NCBI GenBank assembly: GCA_036346395.1
Contig: CM070599.1
Location: forward strand, 21,257,232-21,321,231
Direction: 5' to 3'
From: Hsuehochloa calcarea
Taxonomy: Eukaryota > Streptophyta > Magnoliopsida > Poales > Poaceae
DNA length: 64,000 bases
Position numbers and translations under genes: made by a program. The notes under the pieces are model-generated. The model was not told the DNA's origin, searched no databases, and worked only from the letters and a program-made list of their open reading frames with translations. How positions within the stretch are numbered: position 1 is the stretch's first letter; each line of letters starts with the position of its first letter. This document shows, in pieces, positions 59,801-64,000 of this stretch.

Positions 59801-60819
59801 GTTTACAAGAAGGCTAGTGGGAGCGCACTTGTTTTTTTGGTCTTGTATGTAGATGACATATTATTGATCGGAAATGATATTCCAATGCTAGAAGTCAGAA
59901 GTCTTCATTGAGAAAAGTTTCTCAATGAAAGATCTCGGAGAGGCAGCTTACATTTTGGGCATAAAGATCTATAGAGATAGATCAAAGAGGCTAATTGGAT
60001 TAAGCCAAAGTACATACATTGATAAGGTATTGAAACGGTTCAATATGCAAGATTCCAAGAAAGGTTTCTTGCCTATGTCACATGGCATTAGTCTTAGCAA
60101 GACTCAGTGTGCTTCAACACTTGATGAGCAAAAGAAGATGAGTGCGATTCCATATGCCTCAGCCATCGGATCCATCATGTATGCTATGCTTTGTACGCGC
60201 CCAGATGTTTCATATGCTCTAAGTGTTACGAGTAGGTATCAATCTAGCCCCGGTCTAGCTCACTGGGTGGCTGTAAAGAATATTCTTAAGTACTTTAGAA
60301 GGACTAAGGATATGTTCCTTATTTTTGGAGGTGAAGAAGAGCTCGTTGTAAAAGGTTACACCGATGCTAGTTTTCAAACCGATAAAGATGATAGCGATCG
60401 CAATCGGTTTTGTGTTCGCCTCAATGGAGGGGCGAAGTGAGTGGAAAAGTTCCAAGCAAGAGACGGTGGTGATTCGACAACCGGCCGAGTATATTGCGAC
60501 TTCAGCCGCAAAGGAAGCCGTTTGGATTAGAAAATTTGTTTTTGAGTTGGGTGTGATCCCTAGTGTGTCTAGTCCAGTGGATCTCTATTGTGATAATAGT
60601 GGAGCCATTGCGCAAGCAAAGGAGCCTAGGTCACACCAAAAGTCCAAACATATACTTCGGCGCTATCACCTTATCCGTGAGATCATTGATAGGGGTGAAG
60701 TGAAGATTTGCAAGGTGCACACGGATTTGAATGTTGCTGATCCGTTAACAAAGCCTCTCCCACAACCAAAGCATGAGACACACACGAGTGCAATGGGTAT
60801 TAGATACTTACATGATTGA
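56864..60819 (+). pseudogene. Copia gag-pol polyprotein of the Angela-like element, broken
   Basis: Gag starts with ATG at 56864 (VLEKEKLNGTNFIDWYRNL), has a stop at 57074, then continues in frame to a zinc knuckle CYHCHVKAHWSRNC near 57640. Protease shows VFDTGS; integrase has WHCRLGHIN, CLLGKMTK, HTDVCGPM, SDRGGEY and GVSERRNRT; RT has ECKWVFKKK, MDVKTAFLNG, IYGLKQASRCW and the catalytic YVDD; RNase H has YTDASFQTD, SAAKEAVW, DNSGAIA and DPLTKPL before the stop at 60817. At least six frame changes (near 57850, 58150, 58650, 58940, 59150 and 59905) make it non-functional. Confidence 0.9.
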
Positions 60820-61776
60820 CTCTAGTGTGAGTGGAAGATAATTGTATCAAGTCTATGTTTATGAAATTTTGAATAAGGTGTTATTTGGTTCCTTGAATAA
60901 TGATTATATGCACTGATTGACAAGTATGTGACTTGTTCGTGAAGCTCTTTGTTTTATTTAATGTTATTCTAAAGATCCCTAGTCTTATGTCATTACGTGG
61001 GACAACAATGATTTATGGATTAGCACATGTATTGATTGATGATCATGTTTCACGGATCATGGATATAGAAATATCAAATCAATAATGTGGACACATGTTA
61101 GAGAACATGGTGTTGGATTGACCCACTCCGAGACGTTGCTGGATTGTTATGTTAATATGTGCCATCAAGCGATCTCGAGTGGTATACCTACTGGATCCTT
61201 CGACCTGAAATCGCCATTGTTTCTCACTGTGTGTAGTGGTGCGCTTTGGGACTGCCAAACACTACACCGTAACTGGGTAGCTATAAAAGTGGTCTTCAGG
61301 TGTATCATGAAACATGGAATGAGATGTGAGCGGATTAAGATGGAATTTGCCCCTCCTATATAACAGGAGAGATATCTTTGGGCCCCTCGATGTGGTTGGA
61401 TTAGAAAAGTGCATGGCTATGCCAAGGTGATTAAAGAGTTAATCACAATGTGACTAAAGGGTTTGTCATAAGTTGTAATCCTCCACAAGATCGAGTAAAT
61501 GGTTGAGCTATCACAAGGGTGGCACGAATCTCGCCATAAGTTCGACTGGTATCGTGTGGAAAAGGGATCCAAGTATGTGTATATCAAGGTTTAGCCGATA
61601 TGATCTTTATGTGTATTCGGGAGTCAATATGCCCTGCTAGGTGCCACTATTGACTTATGGCTTGAAAAGGGTTTTCGAGTCATGGCTGTCTACATATAAA
61701 CCTAACGGGTCACACACTTAAGGGGTTGGAATTGGAGAGCTTGCCTATATGATTGTCTCTAGTGCAAGTGGGAGAT
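60820..61776 (+). other. 3' non-coding region of the Angela-like element
   Basis: 957 bases between the pol stop and the 3' LTR, ending in the polypurine tract at 61766-61776. The open frame at 61085-61363 has no domain and is not called. Confidence 0.6.
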
Positions 61777-62303
61777 TGTTAGTGATGTGCCCAAGAGGCA
61801 ATCATAAACAATTCGGGTTTATGGGCTAAGAGAGATATTGATCCATATGGGACTAGAGTTCTATTGGGCCTACAACGTGGAAGCCCATTAGGATGCTCTA
61901 TAAATATGGAGGCGGGGCTGCAGGCGCATTTGTACGAAACCCTGGCCGCCACCTTCCCTTAGCCGTATCCCGAAACCCTAGCCGGGCGCGCGGTGCTAGC
62001 ACACCAGCGCACGGCGTTCCATCCCGAACGTGTGGACTCCGTGGAGGCGCCGCTGCTGTTGCTGCTGTGCTGATTGGCGAAAAGCGCAAGGCTATTGCGT
62101 AGGACTCGAGGAGGAGACATTCAGTTCGTGCAACGATCGACTGTTCCTTCTTCATCAACACGTATCTCGTTGGACCGAGCCGCCCAACTCTTCTTCACAA
62201 GCAGCAGCATCTAGTGGTAACTATCCATGACTCCCTTACACGTATGTTTTCTGGTTGAACACGATAGAAGATCAATTGTTGTAGCTAGCTTAGCATACCT
62301 GTT
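61777..62303 (+). repeat. 3' LTR of the Angela-like element (matched part)
   Basis: Same start as the 5' LTR, TATAAATA at 61899-61906. Similarity to the 5' LTR stops at the ACCTGTT at 62297-62303, so this LTR is either complete and short, or truncated. Confidence 0.75.
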
Positions 62304-62551
62304 CTCCTTTCAATTCTCCCGTCCCGTCCTGTCCCGGCTTCGCCGCTTCCACCGGCGCACCACCGACATCAGCCCGCATCCTCGCGTCAACACCCGTGTC
62401 AACGCGTGCCTGAAGCCGCATGACAGCACCACGTTGCCTCGTTGTCCCGTCCCCGTTTCTCTCCCTCTCCCCTGGCTCCATTGCCATGGTGCCGCCTCGG
62501 CCCCTACGCCACCCCGAGTGCCTCCAACGGCCATCTCCTCCCACTTATCGG

Positions 62552-62559
62552 CTATAAGT
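62552..62559 (+). promoter_or_regulatory. TATA box of long LTR member iii
   Basis: CTATAAGT within ATCGGCTATAAGTAGC, at the family position. Confidence 0.5.
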
Positions 62560-63431
62560 AGCTCCCCAGCACCCCCTCTTACCCTCTCCCACTACACCTC
62601 CTTCTTGGTAAGTCCCACTCGCATCAAAGCTTGAGTCACCAAGCCGATCCACCGCTTCGGCCGCGGCACCGACCGAGTCTCTCGTCATTCCAGTAAACCT
62701 TCCTCTCCCCTCTTCGTGTCACCTTGTGCCTAAGCTCCTCGTGAGCATTTTCCCTAATTTGATTTCGGGTTTGGTCCAACAGGAGCGCCGAATTTGGCTT
62801 TCTTCTTCGCCCCCGACCAACCTTTTCCCCGCCGCCAATCTCCCTCGCCCATCCACCTCCGGCTGCCATTCTTGGCTTGGTAAGATCGTTGAGCCTCGCC
62901 TACCTCGTGCTCCCACGATCTTTTAGCAAGAAGCGTCAAAGCTTCATCGTCGTCCTTGGCCGTCCCGCCGCTGCCTACGGTTATCGCGTCGCCGCTCCGA
63001 TGACTCTCTGGCGTCGCCACCACCGCCTCCTCCTCACTGAGGGCAACCCGTTTTTTCCCTTCCCCAGCACCGCCGCTCCTCCCTACATCGGCGACGTCTG
63101 CGCCACCCCCGCTCCCCTCTGCTCTATTTTTGTCGGGAGAGAGACGACACTGTAGCACATTTTTACGAGTGATTATTGTTAATCATTAACATTAATAGCT
63201 GGCTTAGCAGGTTTAATCGCCGACATTATTGCCTATTTGTGTCGCTGCCATGTGTGCCCGTGAATAGTGATGACAATTTTATTAAACCGGTTTTTCCTCC
63301 CGAAGACTAACAAGTGGGCTCTGCCGTGGCACTGTTTTCCATGGACCCGTGCGCTCCTACGTGTGGACTCGGTCCACGATCGCTCAGGCGCTGCGTGAGA
63401 TGTCTTATTGGGGCCCACGTGTCGTGGTAGG

Positions 63432-63433
<2 letters not shown>

Positions 63434-63467
<34 letters not shown>
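63434..63467. repeat. (TC)n microsatellite
   Basis: About 17 uninterrupted TC units within long LTR member iii. Confidence 0.95.
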
Positions 63468-63470
<3 letters not shown>

Positions 63471-64000
63471 TTTTTCTAATTTTCTTTTTAGATAAAAATT
63501 CATTTGAAAATCTTCAAAAATTCATATCACCTTCATTATAACTCCAAAAAGTATAAAATTTATCTCTAAAAATTTGTAAATTCAAGATCTACATTTTGGT
63601 ACGGGTTTGGTTAATTTTGGAGTTCATTTATTATGTATTTAATATTTATTTATTTATTTTGCTTGTCTTTTCTTTTCTATCGTTCGTCCGAGTAGAGTTC
63701 AAGAAGCCGAGACCTCGTTTTCGATCAAGGACAAGATTACCAAGTCCCTCTAGCCTTTGACCCGGTGAGTCAATACTTTGATCACATTGAACTTATATTT
63801 TATGCAAATAATTATTATATTTTTCCTTGATAATTGAATTCCCTAATCCTTATCAACCCTAGTAATTATGTGGTAACATACTAGTTATAGTTTGTATTTA
63901 AGCACCATGCTAGTCTTGCTTAAGTACCGGGGTATTAACTACCCAATCATCATCCTTTAAAAATAAAAATTGGTTTGGGTAGTCATTGGGGGAAATGACT

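Larger units (their letters stand above)
55039..62312 (+). mobile_element. Angela/BARE-like Copia retrotransposon, decayed
   Basis: LTRs start TGTTAGTGATGTGCCC at 55039 and 61777; the words ATGTGCCC and GAGGCAATCATAA recall Angela/BARE LTR starts. Before the 3' LTR lies a polypurine tract AAGTGGGAGAT. ATTCT before 55039 recurs at 62313-62317 and could be the target duplication, which would place the 3' end at 62312 (TTTCA). The polyprotein order protease-integrase-RT-RNase H proves Copia. No tRNA-Met primer site was found after the 5' LTR. Confidence 0.85.
54726..64000 (+). mobile_element. Long-LTR family member iii, split and running off the window
   Basis: Pieces 54726 to about 55038 and about 62313-64000. 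It starts TGTAACAATTTG after CTGTA, shares the ATTTTGAATTC/CAAAATTC-rich opening and the late TTTGATCACATTGAACTTA motif with the other members. A (TC)n run lies at 63434-63467. Its 3' end lies outside the window, so it cannot be told whether it is a solo LTR. Open frames at 62227-63158 are GC-rich leader products. Confidence 0.75.

Overview
The window is nuclear DNA from a grass (Poaceae). The evidence is the set of transposon families (Sirevirus-type Copia elements with tRNA-Met primer sites, an Angela/BARE-like Copia element, long-LTR elements starting TGTAAC, Ac/Ds-type and other hAT elements), a wall-associated-kinase gene in grass style, and GC-rich CT/GA tracts typical of grass 5' regions. 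The species cannot be told from the sequence alone. It is a gene-poor region built mostly of nested mobile elements; no rRNA or tRNA gene and no CRISPR array was seen.

Layout. 1-1482: AT-rich sequence with a MITE remnant and an LTR-like start. 1483-20578: one solo LTR of a long-LTR family (member i), split by a deleted Sirevirus-like element (about 1946-6561, itself holding a solo LTR at 2165-4209) and by a full-length Sirevirus on the minus strand (7897-18857). 20579-21447: flank. 21448-39278: a hAT element (hAT-1, 8-bp target duplication CCGGCCAC) that holds a smaller hAT (22463-24088), an inverted-repeat Copia/BTB-NPH3 chimera (24162-26357), an NLR-like gene fragment, a second, pol-less Sirevirus (26794-34614) and another solo LTR of the long-LTR family (35124-39263, minus). 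39287-42230: flank with the first exon of a BSK-like kinase gene. 42231-45835: a third solo LTR of that family. 45841-48064: two small hAT MITEs. 48065-51224: a three-exon wall-associated kinase gene (minus) with one base too many in the kinase exon. 51421-54725: a short Copia solo LTR, a LINE scrap and a 56-bp tandem repeat. 54726-64000: a fourth member of the long-LTR family, running off the window and split by a decayed Angela-like Copia element (55039 to about 62312).

Target-site duplications at nearly every level let the insertion order be read: host; then the long LTRs and hAT-1; then hAT-2, the Sireviruses and the Angela-like element. The only gene-like locus with nearly complete coding capacity is the WAK gene. 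The most unusual object is hAT-1, which carries pieces of at least three unrelated coding sequences, one of them (BTB/NPH3) fused in frame between pieces of a Copia gag and protease. Several stops in these captured pieces sit where a glutamine codon would differ by one C-to-T change.
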